Shown here one piece after another: positions 1-7,120 of a stretch of 12,002 nt of DNA. The notes under the pieces are model-generated. The model saw only the letters and a list, made by a program, of their open reading frames with translations. It ran no database searches and was not told where the DNA came from. Every line of letters starts with the position of its first letter. Position 1 is the first letter of the stretch. The stretch is taken from the NCBI GenBank assembly GCA_049600855.1, contig JBMYQA010000184.1:1-12002 (forward strand), given 5' to 3'. Source of the stretch: JBMYQA01 sp049600855 (GTDB taxonomy: Bacteria; Bacteroidota; Bacteroidia; Cytophagales; Flammeovirgaceae). The translations under genes and the position numbers were made by a program.

Positions 1-165
1 ATCATCTATTTTGTGATGTTAGCAGACCTGATTCCTGACTTTATCCCATTTTTAGGATTTTCAGATGATGCCTTAATCATTGCATGGGTATATAATTCGG
101 TTCGCAAAGACTTAGAGGCATTTGAAGAGTGGGAAAATACCTTTGCTGTGGAGCTGGAAGACTAA
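1..165 (+). CDS. DUF1232 (YkvA-type) membrane protein, C-terminal fragment
   Basis: Frame 1 is open from the window edge to a TAA at 163-165 and gives the last 54 residues of a protein. The segment begins with a hydrophobic stretch followed by LADLIPDFIPFLGFSDDAL, which is the hallmark of DUF1232/YkvA proteins (aspartate, then IPD-IP, then G-hydrophobic-DD). The end is a charged helix rich in Glu and Trp (EAFEEWENTF). The family comprises small, probably membrane-associated proteins of unknown function. The 5' part lies outside the window, so total length and start cannot be given. A strong hairpin terminator follows 22 bases after the stop. Family assignment is confident; function is unknown. 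Confidence 0.8.
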   Translation: MIYFVMLADLIPDFIPFLGFSDDALIIAWVYNSVRKDLEAFEEWENTFAVELED

Positions 166-186
166 CCCATTGCTATGAAATAGATA

Positions 187-223
187 AGAGGGTAAAAAGA
201 ATCGTTCTTTTTACCCTTTCTTT
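187..223 (+). terminator. Intrinsic terminator after the DUF1232 gene
   Basis: A perfect 12-base stem (GGGTAAAAAGAA at 190-201, TTCTTTTTACCC at 205-216) with a three-base TCG loop is followed by TTTCTTT. Flanking A and T bases extend the pairing slightly. It lies between convergent genes (DUF1232 ending at 165, secreted protein ending at 251) and may also stop minus-strand transcription, although the T-rich tail is clearer on the plus strand. Confidence 0.85.
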
Positions 224-250
224 AATCAATGCGTTCCATGATGAAGTTGA

Positions 251-1081
251 TTAGCGAAAATCCTCAAAAGTTTTAATAGTTGTATTTACCGTACCAGAGA
301 TCTTTCCTTCTCTCAATACTTTGGTATTAGGAATTAACTTTGAAGGTTGTTTTTCGCAGGTTGCTCTCCTTGACAAACAATTGGTAATAAATTCACCTGA
401 AAACTCTAAAACCACTTTGTTTTTATCTAAATGCTGGAGGTATACTTGGCCTGAAAAACCTTGAGACTCTTCGTTTAAATTCGCATCAGTATAATAGATT
501 TCATAATAAGTAGGAGCTTCTTTCATATCATCAGCCGAACTCATCTCATCTACTGCGGGCATCGCATCATTCATTAATCCTTCGCCTAACTTTTGAAGTT
601 CGTCTAAGGCTGCCATATCACCAGCTGCTGCTCGTTTAGACAATTCTTTGATTTGTTCCTCTTTACTCTTCTTTTTGGCGGCAACGGCTTTTCCTTTATT
701 GGTATCCATGGATTTACTTTTGGCATTTACCATATGGTATTCACCTAAATTTTGTTGGATGGTGCTCGTGGTGATGATCACACTATCGGATGGTTTGATG
801 GGAAAAGTGTAGCCATTCTGAAATGTTAGCGTAACGTTTAAAAATAAGCCTTTTCGGCCTTCTTGCCCATCTCTTTCAGGATCATCAACTAGCGTTTCAA
901 ACTCGGCTAACCGAAGTGTAATCGCCTCCTGATTAATGGTGACTTCTAATACTTCACAATTTTGAAATCGGTTAATTTGACCGTTATTAACTTGAATCTG
1001 AGCCTGTGCGTTAGAAATCATGAAGAAACTTAGGAGCAAGCTACCAAGGAATGATTTGATCTGAACCTTTGTGTTTACCAT
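251..1081 (-). CDS. Secreted protein of unknown function
   Basis: The 276-residue product starts with a clear Sec signal peptide: positive N-region, hydrophobic core at about residues 10-22, and a likely cleavage after AQA near residue 27. There is no lipobox cysteine. The mature part has three sections: a beta-rich N-terminal region (about 30-118) with one cysteine at 42; a Lys/Ala/Glu-rich, helical and low-complexity middle (about 119-190); and a beta-rich C-terminal region (about 191-276). The C-terminal region has cysteines at 235 and 242 and ends in a GKISGTV strand of the kind seen in many exported Bacteroidota proteins. I do not recognise a family. The three cysteines could allow a disulfide after export. 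The gene stands alone, convergent to the DUF1232 gene and divergent from the helicase. The start is the ATG at 1079-1081, supported by the signal peptide directly after it. No good -7/-33 pair was found upstream. Confidence 0.85.
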   Translation of the reverse strand: MVNTKVQIKSFLGSLLLSFFMISNAQAQIQVNNGQINRFQNCEVLEVTINQEAITLRLAEFETLVDDPERDGQEGRKGLFLNVTLTFQNGYTFPIKPSDSVIITTSTIQQNLGEYHMVNAKSKSMDTNKGKAVAAKKKSKEEQIKELSKRAAAGDMAALDELQKLGEGLMNDAMPAVDEMSSADDMKEAPTYYEIYYTDANLNEESQGFSGQVYLQHLDKNKVVLEFSGEFITNCLSRRATCEKQPSKLIPNTKVLREGKISGTVNTTIKTFEDFR

Positions 1082-1434
1082 AATTAGACTAATTTTAACT
1101 ACCTAAAAACTAATGACAAAACGAAAGATAATAGCTAATATTTTTAGTATTAATGGTCTCTACTAAAGTTCTTTTATTTACACAGTTTTATCATGGATAT
1201 TTTATATAAAGAACTTGCTAACATTAGGAACTGAGCGGAACTAATCAGGTTAGTATCGTTCATGAACTATTGATAAACGATGATGTATGAAGGATAGCGC
1301 GAATCATCAATGTTCAGAATTAATAAATTACTTAACCAATTTATAATCAATAGGTTGTTACTCCTTAGGTCAATAATCAATCAATATCTGATTAAAAACA
1401 TCTTCAATCGTTACGTTTTGGTAAAGGATTGCTG
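1082..1434. other. AT-rich divergent intergenic region without a gene
   Basis: This stretch separates the minus-strand secreted protein from the plus-strand helicase. No open frame of useful length was found on either strand. It contains a spaced inverted repeat (1166-1174 with 1208-1216), a 10-base palindrome GTTCATGAAC at 1258-1267 set inside a short ATCGTT/AACGAT pair (1255-1260, 1276-1281), and several ATCAAT-type repeats at about 1345-1390. It presumably carries the promoters of both genes; only the helicase -7 element at its right edge is convincing. Confidence 0.5.
1166..1216. repeat. Spaced inverted repeat (9-base arms)
   Basis: AAGTTCTTT at 1166-1174 is the exact reverse complement of AAAGAACTT at 1208-1216, with a 33-base AT-rich spacer. 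It lies 85-135 bases upstream of the secreted-protein start and more than 200 bases upstream of the helicase. It could be a regulator site or a chance pairing in AT-rich DNA; nothing in the sequence decides between these. Confidence 0.4.
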
Positions 1435-1442
1435 TAAATTTG
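1435..1442 (+). promoter_or_regulatory. Bacteroidota -7 promoter element for the SNF2 helicase
   Basis: TAAATTTG matches the Bacteroidota -7 consensus TAnnTTTG at every fixed position and lies 33 bases before the ATG at 1476. A TTTG at 1417-1420 could be the -33 element, but the 14-base spacing is shorter than the usual 17-23. A start site a few bases downstream would give a leader of roughly 25-30 bases. The element covers the TTG codon at 1440, which argues against that codon being the start of translation. Confidence 0.55.
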
Positions 1443-1475
1443 CACGTTAATTCCAAAAAGACCCATTTTAGGCAC

Positions 1476-4400
1476 ATGATGGAAGATATTGCCAACTTCA
1501 TAGAAACGCATAGTATTACAGAGATTAAAGAGAGTGGAAAAGAGTTGTTTCAGAACCGACAGCGCCTGCAGTTTGTCAACTATGAAGACAACCGTTTAGA
1601 ATTAAAAGTGAAAGATAGTGATTCAGATTTCTGGCACGATACTAAAATTCGTGTGATGAATGGCGATCATATAGAATCTGAATGTACCTGTTCTTATAGT
1701 GGCGATGGCATGTGTGAGCATCGAGTGGCGGCGTTACTGTATTTAGCAGATTACCTCAAAAGAATGCCTAAGTTGCGGGCTTTAAATGGGAATAAAACCT
1801 ATAATCAGTCCAATGTAACGGTAAAGCTCAGTTCCTTTAATGAGGATGCAATTCTGGCATTTATTGCTCGCCATAACTACCAAGCAGCAAAATACATCGC
1901 ACGTAATAGGCGCTGCATCATCAATCGAGGGAATAATAATGATGTCAGTTTTACACTCGACTATAATGGAGAGCGTTTAAACATGAACTTTGTTCGAGAG
2001 GGCGATCAGGTGAAAACCTCATGTGATTGTGGGCGAGAAACGAGGGAACCACTCTGTATTCATAAAGCTGGAGCATTATTACAGTTTTTTTATGAAGATG
2101 GAGAAGATGCTTTTTTCGGTTTGCAAAACTTTGACGATAAGAAAAACGAATTATTAGCCACATATGGTTATTCCTTAGCCGATGAAGGGGTCGATCAACT
2201 ATTCAAGTTTCGCTTAGAGAAAGGCGAAATGGTGGTGGAACCTACAGATAACTCGATTCTACGTCTTGATGGAAATGACATTGTAGATAGTTTTAACTTT
2301 AATCGAGTAGGGAAGGCATTAACAACCGCATCTTCGCAGTTATTTCGATCTAATCAGAATGATATGAAGGGGATGGCCTTGGGCTATTTCCTTGAACTGA
2401 ATCCATCAGAAAGCATATTGCCTTTCAAAATCATCCCGTTTAGGGGAAAACTCAATAAGGATGGCAACCGATTTACTTCAGGCATTTCGCAAATGCAATA
2501 CGGATTTGACTTTTCCTATTTTGCCTTGATGGATGAGCAGGATAAGAAAATCTTTGAGTATTCAGAAAAGCTCGATGAAGATCAGCTGATTGCCATGTTA
2601 CAAAAACAAGGTTTCGAGTTTACTGGCTACTATTGGGAAACAAAAAAACGGGGAGGCTTCACCGAAGAAGGTCAGCAATTGCTCAATGAGTATTTGGTCA
2701 GCATTTATCGTCCAATTTTCCGAGCCTTGCAAGACAAAATGATTTTCTATTCGGCAGATGAGGAATTTCGAGTATCTTCATTAAGCAAGCTAGTACTGCA
2801 CAATCAAACAGTTCATCCTGCTTTTGTATTGACCGAAGATGAGGATGATCTCATTTTAGATGTATCATTAATGGTAGGAGAGGAGTTGATTCCTGCTAAA
2901 CAGGTGATGTACACCTATCCGATGGCATTAATGACGCAACAACACATGTACCCCATCAATAACCCCAAGGATTTTCAAGCGGTTGAGCTAGCGGTAAAAC
3001 ATCCGACCATGCGGGTACGAAAAGTGGGTAAGGATTCTTTCATTAAGCATGTGATCTTACCGCTACTTCAAAACTATCCTGTCGATATTCAAATAGATTT
3101 AGACATCCAGGATATTGATGGAGTAGAACCTGAGGCGAAACTCTATTTGGGTGAACAAGACAATTACCTGTCGTTAACCCCTGTTTTTGAATATGGTGAG
3201 CAGCAAATTACGCATGATCAGTTGCAAGATTTGGTATTTCATTCTGGTAATGAAATATTTCGAATGAAACGCGATTACGATTATGAGGAAGAAATGGTAA
3301 ACATTTTAGCTGCTACGCACGAAGATTTTATTAAGGAAGGGCCCATTTTTTATTTGGATGCCAATAAAGTACTTCAACACAATTGGTTCTTCGATATCTT
3401 TGATTACCTCCGCGAAAAGGGCTATGAAGTTTATGGCTTTAAAGAGCTGAAAAACTTCAGGTACAGTCCGCATAAGCCTGTAACGGAGTTCAGTATAAAA
3501 TCGGGAATCGACTGGTTTGATTGCCAAATTACCATTCGCTTTGGCGACCAAATTGTAGAGCTGAAAGATATTCGCAAAGCCTTACTCAAAGACGAGCATT
3601 ATGTGAAGCTAGGAGATGGTACTTTAGGAGTTCTTCCTGAAGATTGGATTAGAAAATACGGTACCATCTTAAAACTAGGAAACGTTAATAAGGATGAATT
3701 GCAGCTTTCTAAGCTCCATTTCTCCATTATAGACGAGATGTATGAGGAGATTGACAATGAGCAAGTCTTAATGGAAATTGCCGATAAGAAGCGTAAATTG
3801 CGTGATTTTGAAAAAATTCAAGTGATTCAACCTTCGGATAAGGTAAAAGCGACCTTGCGTGATTACCAGAAATCGGGATTGAATTGGCTCCATTTCTTGA
3901 ATGAGTTTGGCTGGGGAGGCTGTTTAGCAGATGATATGGGATTGGGTAAAACCCTACAAACATTGGCATTTATCCAATCACTTAAAGATAAAAATCCTGC
4001 CGTTTGTTGCTTAGTTGTAGCACCTACCAGTTTGATGTTCAACTGGTCAAATGAGATTGATAAGTTTACGCCTGATTTGAACTACATTGTTCATCATGGT
4101 ACTTCGAGAACGGATAACCTTTCGGAGTTTTATCAATACAATGTCGTATTAACAACCTACGGAGTAGTGGTTCGGGACATTGAGCACATGAAAGACATTC
4201 AGTTTGATTACGTGGTACTTGATGAATCCCAAGCCATCAAAAATGTGACTTCTAAGCGTTACAAAGCAGTGTCTTTATTACAAGCAGCCAATAAATTGGT
4301 ATTGACTGGTACGCCTGTAGAAAATAATACCTTTGAGTTATTTGCCCAGATGAATTTTATTAATCGAGGCATTTTAGGGCCGCAAGAGTTTTTTAAGCAG

Positions 4401-5243
4401 GAATATGCTAATCCAATTGACCGAAAGGGCGAAACCAATAAAGTGGTTGAACTCAAGAAAATCGTCTATCCATTTATCCTGCGAAGAACCAAAGAGCAAG
4501 TAGCCAAAGACCTTCCAGATAAATTAGAAACGGTGCTTTATTGTGAGATGAACACCAAGCAGCGCAAGGTGTATGATGCGTACAAAAACTTCTACCGCGA
4601 CAAAATTTTGGATTTGATTGAGGAACAAGGTATCCAAAAGTCAGGGGTATTTATTTTAGAAGGCTTGCTTCGATTGCGACAAATTTGCGATTCTCCTGCC
4701 TTGGTGAAAAGCACTGGGCCAGAAGCACATACAGAAGAGTCTGTGAAGTTGAACGAGTTAGGCAACCATGTGCAAGAGGTGGTAAGTGGACATAAAGTCT
4801 TAATTTTCTCACAATTTGTAGGCATGCTCAATCTAATTCGGAAACAGATGGAGCGAAAGGGAATAGAGTATTCTTATTTGGATGGTCAAACTAGAAATCG
4901 CGAAGAAGTAGTCGCAGATTTCCAAACGAATCCAGATAAGCGTGTATTTCTGATTAGCCTCAAGGCTGGTGGAGTAGGATTGAATCTCACTGCAGCGGAC
5001 TATGTATTCTTAGTTGATCCGTGGTGGAACCCTGCTGTAGAACAACAAGCCATTGACCGAACACATCGCATTGGGCAAACGCAGAATGTATTTGCTTACA
5101 AGATGATCTGTAAGGATACCGTGGAGGAAAAAATTCTAAAACTCCAACAGAAAAAGAAAGATCTTGTGGCTGACATCATCAGTCCAGAACAGAGCTTATT
5201 GAAGTCCTTGACGAAGGATGATATTGTGGAATTATTCTCATAA
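1476..5243 (+). CDS. SWI2/SNF2-family DNA helicase with two SWIM zinc-finger motifs
   Basis: The product has 1255 residues from the ATG at 1476; a second ATG follows directly at 1479. The frame is open back to a TTG at 1440, but that lies in the promoter element. A SWIM motif CxC-x7-CxH sits at residues 70-82 and a second CxC-x8-CxH at 183-196, both probably binding Zn and contacting DNA or protein. A long central region (about 200-790) has no motif I recognise. The C-terminal third is a complete Snf2 ATPase: Walker A DMGLGKT (820-826), motif II DESQ (916-919), LTGTP (943-947), the motif V region SLKAGGVGLNLT from 1161, and motif VI QQAIDRTHRIGQ (1190-1201). Members are ATP-driven double-strand DNA translocases that remodel protein-DNA complexes, akin to RapA/HepA; the substrate here is unknown. 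The gene is monocistronic with its own promoter element and terminator. The family is certain; the cellular role is inferred. Confidence 0.93.
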   Translation: MMEDIANFIETHSITEIKESGKELFQNRQRLQFVNYEDNRLELKVKDSDSDFWHDTKIRVMNGDHIESECTCSYSGDGMCEHRVAALLYLADYLKRMPKLRALNGNKTYNQSNVTVKLSSFNEDAILAFIARHNYQAAKYIARNRRCIINRGNNNDVSFTLDYNGERLNMNFVREGDQVKTSCDCGRETREPLCIHKAGALLQFFYEDGEDAFFGLQNFDDKKNELLATYGYSLADEGVDQLFKFRLEKGEMVVEPTDNSILRLDGNDIVDSFNFNRVGKALTTASSQLFRSNQNDMKGMALGYFLELNPSESILPFKIIPFRGKLNKDGNRFTSGISQMQYGFDFSYFALMDEQDKKIFEYSEKLDEDQLIAMLQKQGFEFTGYYWETKKRGGFTEEGQQLLNEYLVSIYRPIFRALQDKMIFYSADEEFRVSSLSKLVLHNQTVHPAFVLTEDEDDLILDVSLMVGEELIPAKQVMYTYPMALMTQQHMYPINNPKDFQAVELAVKHPTMRVRKVGKDSFIKHVILPLLQNYPVDIQIDLDIQDIDGVEPEAKLYLGEQDNYLSLTPVFEYGEQQITHDQLQDLVFHSGNEIFRMKRDYDYEEEMVNILAATHEDFIKEGPIFYLDANKVLQHNWFFDIFDYLREKGYEVYGFKELKNFRYSPHKPVTEFSIKSGIDWFDCQITIRFGDQIVELKDIRKALLKDEHYVKLGDGTLGVLPEDWIRKYGTILKLGNVNKDELQLSKLHFSIIDEMYEEIDNEQVLMEIADKKRKLRDFEKIQVIQPSDKVKATLRDYQKSGLNWLHFLNEFGWGGCLADDMGLGKTLQTLAFIQSLKDKNPAVCCLVVAPTSLMFNWSNEIDKFTPDLNYIVHHGTSRTDNLSEFYQYNVVLTTYGVVVRDIEHMKDIQFDYVVLDESQAIKNVTSKRYKAVSLLQAANKLVLTGTPVENNTFELFAQMNFINRGILGPQEFFKQEYANPIDRKGETNKVVELKKIVYPFILRRTKEQVAKDLPDKLETVLYCEMNTKQRKVYDAYKNFYRDKILDLIEEQGIQKSGVFILEGLLRLRQICDSPALVKSTGPEAHTEESVKLNELGNHVQEVVSGHKVLIFSQFVGMLNLIRKQMERKGIEYSYLDGQTRNREEVVADFQTNPDKRVFLISLKAGGVGLNLTAADYVFLVDPWWNPAVEQQAIDRTHRIGQTQNVFAYKMICKDTVEEKILKLQQKKKDLVADIISPEQSLLKSLTKDDIVELFS

Positions 5244-5252
5244 GGAAAACGT

Positions 5253-5281
5253 AGAAGCCACCTGTTTGAGTGGCTTTTTTA
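5253..5281 (+). terminator. Intrinsic terminator of the SNF2 helicase gene
   Basis: A seven-base stem AAGCCAC (5255-5261) and GTGGCTT (5270-5276) with an eight-base loop runs into six consecutive T (5275-5280). It lies 9 bases after the helicase stop codon. Confidence 0.85.
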
Positions 5282-5298
5282 TTATGCTCTAGTTCATT

Positions 5299-5535
5299 TT
5301 ACTCTTTAACCCCCATTTTTTTATAAATGCCTATGCCATCTTCAGTGGCTTGAAGAATGGCTTGTTGGTAACCTCATCCTTTCAGGAGGTTTAAGGCATA
5401 AGTCATCAAAGAGGAACCAATGCCTAAGCCTGTGTAAGCTACTAGAGTTGCAAACCCATATAAACCAACCGTCTTGTGATTGAGTTGCATAACCTTTATC
5501 CCTTTCTTAAGCTAGGTATTTTCCACACCTGTGAA
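5299..5535 (-). pseudogene. Decayed GNAT N-acetyltransferase gene
   Basis: On the minus strand, one frame from about 5511 to the TAA at 5299-5301 reads like the C-terminal half of a GNAT acetyltransferase. It has VGLYGFATL, then VAYTGLGIGSSLM (the acetyl-CoA binding motif, normally of the type PEYRGKGIGSxLM), then ALNLLKG, GYQQAILQATEDG and GIYKKMGVKE (the usual final IYxKxGFKE). An in-frame TGA at 5374-5376 splits it inside the fold, and further stops lie upstream (TAG at 5512-5514 and a TAA just beyond). Motif A has also drifted: the expected Arg and Lys are Thr and Leu, and the final Phe is Val. An ATG exists at 5490-5488, but the open stretch from it is only 38 codons. The N-terminal part cannot be traced, so the left limit of the coding region is approximate. 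Assignment rests on motif recognition, not on a search. Confidence 0.7.
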
Positions 5536-5680
5536 GCGAAGTTTTTATCAATACTATTCATGGTTATAAAAGTTGATGGTTATCTTTAAAGGATATCTGA
5601 TTAAGCAAGTGCTTAACGATTTCGAAAATAAGCGAATAAACTTCAGTTAAGTCATTTCTAAAACATAAGTTTAGTACATA
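5536..5680. other. Upstream region of the DUF2911 gene
   Basis: AT-rich, without an open frame. It holds the palindrome at 5601-5616 and two imperfect -7-like elements, TATCTTTA at 5581-5588 and TAAGTTTA at 5666-5673. The second is only 7 bases before the ATG, so it would give an almost leaderless message. Neither has a convincing -33 partner, so no promoter is assigned. Confidence 0.4.
5601..5616. repeat. Palindrome, possible operator
   Basis: TTAAGCA (5601-5607) and TGCTTAA (5610-5616) are exact inverted arms around a two-base centre. The site is 65-80 bases before the DUF2911 start, a position suited to a dimeric regulator. No regulator gene is nearby and no second copy was seen in the window, so an operator role is only a possibility. 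Confidence 0.4.
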
Positions 5681-6223
5681 ATGAAAAAAAAGATAGTAGT
5701 AGTATTGGGTGTGATTATAGGTTTATTTATAGCTTATGTGGCTTATGTCATGCTCACCACGAGGTCGCACAGTCCTGTAAAAGAAACTAGCATGAATCAT
5801 GAAGGACTTGAAATTACGGTTAGGTATTGCCAACCTTATAAGAAAGATCGCTTAATTTTTGGAACGGAAGCAGAAGGAGCTTTAGTGCCTTTTAATACCT
5901 ATTGGCGATTGGGGGCAAACGATGCTACTGAAATTAGTTTTAGTAGAGATGTGAAATTTGCTGGAAGTGAGGTGAAAGCTGGAAAATATCGGATGTATGC
6001 TGTGCCAGGTCAACAAACTTGGGAAGTTTCGTTAAATAGCGAATTGGGGCAATTTGGATATTTTGAACCAAACTATGAGCTAGATGTACTCAAAGTAAAG
6101 GTGAATAGCACTGAAGTTGCGAATGCTTTAGAACAATTTACCATCAACTTTGCTAATGATTCTAATGGGGTAATCATGTCATTTGAATGGGATAAAACCT
6201 TAGTAGCTATTCCTATTCACTAA
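5681..6223 (+). CDS. DUF2911 family membrane-anchored protein
   Basis: The product has 180 residues. Residues 4-26 form a single hydrophobic segment after KKK, probably an uncleaved N-terminal anchor with the rest outside the cytoplasm. From about residue 30 it follows the DUF2911 pattern: SPVKET, an ITVRYCQPYKKDRLIFG block (about 45-61), VPFNTYWRLGANDAT (69-83), a DVKFAGSEVKAGKYRMYAVP block, WEVSLN, and a C-terminal FEWDKTLVAIPI strand. DUF2911 proteins are common exported beta-rich proteins in Bacteroidota with no established function. The ATG at 5681 gives the anchor directly. The next gene begins 51 bases after the stop on the same strand and also encodes an exported protein, so the two may be co-transcribed. 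Family confident, function unknown. Confidence 0.88.
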   Translation: MKKKIVVVLGVIIGLFIAYVAYVMLTTRSHSPVKETSMNHEGLEITVRYCQPYKKDRLIFGTEAEGALVPFNTYWRLGANDATEISFSRDVKFAGSEVKAGKYRMYAVPGQQTWEVSLNSELGQFGYFEPNYELDVLKVKVNSTEVANALEQFTINFANDSNGVIMSFEWDKTLVAIPIH

Positions 6224-6274
6224 TGATGGATACGCAAGTAGCTTTATAGACAATTAATCCAAACTAGGAACTTC

Positions 6275-7090
6275 ATGAGACAACTTTACCTCATTACATT
6301 ACTTTGGTGCAGTTTATCCACTTATTGTTTTGGTCAAACACATATTGATAGCCTTTTTAAATTGGCTGATGAACATGTTGAAAGTAAGCGTTATGAAGTC
6401 GCAAAGGACATTTACTTGGAGGTGAAGCAAGATGTAAAAAAAGGTTCTCAAGATTATCAATATGCGGCAGAACAGCTTGCGATGATTTATTTTTTAGGTA
6501 AGGATCAGCTACGCGAGGCAGGCCAATATCAGGCTTCCATTGATTATTTATTGACCTTCATTCAGTATATCAAAAAAGAGAAAGGTAACATTCGATCACT
6601 CTGGTTGAAAGAGAAATATTACTTCCTCATCAGAACAATTATTCAGAACTATTTTTCTTTAAATCAATTGAATGAGGCTAAAAAGTATCAAGCGATCCTG
6701 TATAAAGCCTATCGAAAAAAGCAACTCCCCAAGGGCATAGATCGCTATTACAGTTTTGATAACTTTAAGTGGAAAGATAAAAATGTGTGGGCCTACGAAT
6801 GGTATCCAGAATTAGGATCTCCTGAATCAGAAGGTAGCTTCTCTAAAATTGTCTATTATGTGTATAGCACGGATGAAGCAGGAAAGGACAAAGAACAGCT
6901 GTATCGACTACATGTGCTCAAAGTGCATAAGATAGACAACACCATGCCCGATTATGTGCTCACCAAACGTCTTGAAGCATCTATTCATGAATTTAGCGGC
7001 ACGCTATGGGCATACACTTACAATACCCCTATTGATTACAATAAGCTCAAAAAAGATGTGATTGAAGTGCTCAAAGGAAACTACAAATAA
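6275..7090 (+). CDS. Secreted protein with TPR-like helical repeats
   Basis: The product has 271 residues. Residues 1-20 form a signal peptide with likely cleavage near CFG-Q. The cysteine at 18 is preceded by Tyr, so it is not a lipobox. Residues 24-150 are helical with TPR-like pairs: FKLADEHVESKRYEVAKDIY, then a YAAEQLAMIYF helix, then AGQYQASIDYLLTFIQYI, and an LNEAKKYQAILYKAY helix. The C-terminal part (about 155-271) is Tyr/Trp-rich, less regular, and unrecognised. TPR-like exported proteins usually mediate protein contacts. The gene follows the DUF2911 gene by 51 bases and converges on the aminotransferase gene with only 14 bases between stops. A weak -7-like TAGCTTTA at 6239-6246 has no -33 partner. 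The exact family is unknown. Confidence 0.82.
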   Translation: MRQLYLITLLWCSLSTYCFGQTHIDSLFKLADEHVESKRYEVAKDIYLEVKQDVKKGSQDYQYAAEQLAMIYFLGKDQLREAGQYQASIDYLLTFIQYIKKEKGNIRSLWLKEKYYFLIRTIIQNYFSLNQLNEAKKYQAILYKAYRKKQLPKGIDRYYSFDNFKWKDKNVWAYEWYPELGSPESEGSFSKIVYYVYSTDEAGKDKEQLYRLHVLKVHKIDNTMPDYVLTKRLEASIHEFSGTLWAYTYNTPIDYNKLKKDVIEVLKGNYK

Positions 7091-7103
7091 AAGTGATTAC
7101 GTA

Positions 7104-7120
7104 CTTAAATAGCATTTAAG
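7104..7120. repeat. Inverted repeat at convergent gene ends
   Basis: CTTAAAT (7104-7110) and ATTTAAG (7114-7120) pair perfectly around AGC. It overlaps the last codons of the aminotransferase gene, 14 bases beyond the stop of the plus-strand gene. It is AT-rich and has no T tract, so it is at best a weak transcription end for either gene. Confidence 0.35.

Noticed and set aside
1123..1130. TATCTTTC (minus strand) as the -7 element of the secreted-protein gene
   Set aside because: One mismatch to TAnnTTTG and no TTG at the -33 distance; too weak to list.
1193..1234. Possible 13-codon leader peptide (ATG at 1193) upstream of the helicase
   Set aside because: Too short to support, no ribosome-binding signal, and it lies upstream of the apparent helicase promoter.
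1440..1475. Extra N-terminal residues of the helicase from a TTG start
   Set aside because: The TTG lies within an exact -7 promoter element and two ATG codons follow shortly.
1951..4831. Several 60-80 codon frames antisense to the helicase gene
   Set aside because: They lie wholly within a long, motif-rich coding sequence and have no recognisable domain or separate expression signal.
5374..5376. In-frame TGA in the GNAT remnant as a recoded (selenocysteine) codon
   Set aside because: GNAT enzymes have no catalytic Cys/Sec at this place, further stops lie upstream, and motif A is degraded, so decay is the simpler reading.
5377..5490. Short 38-codon minus-strand ORF as a real small gene
   Set aside because: Its translation is an internal piece of a GNAT domain that continues past the stop in the same frame, so it is part of the pseudogene.
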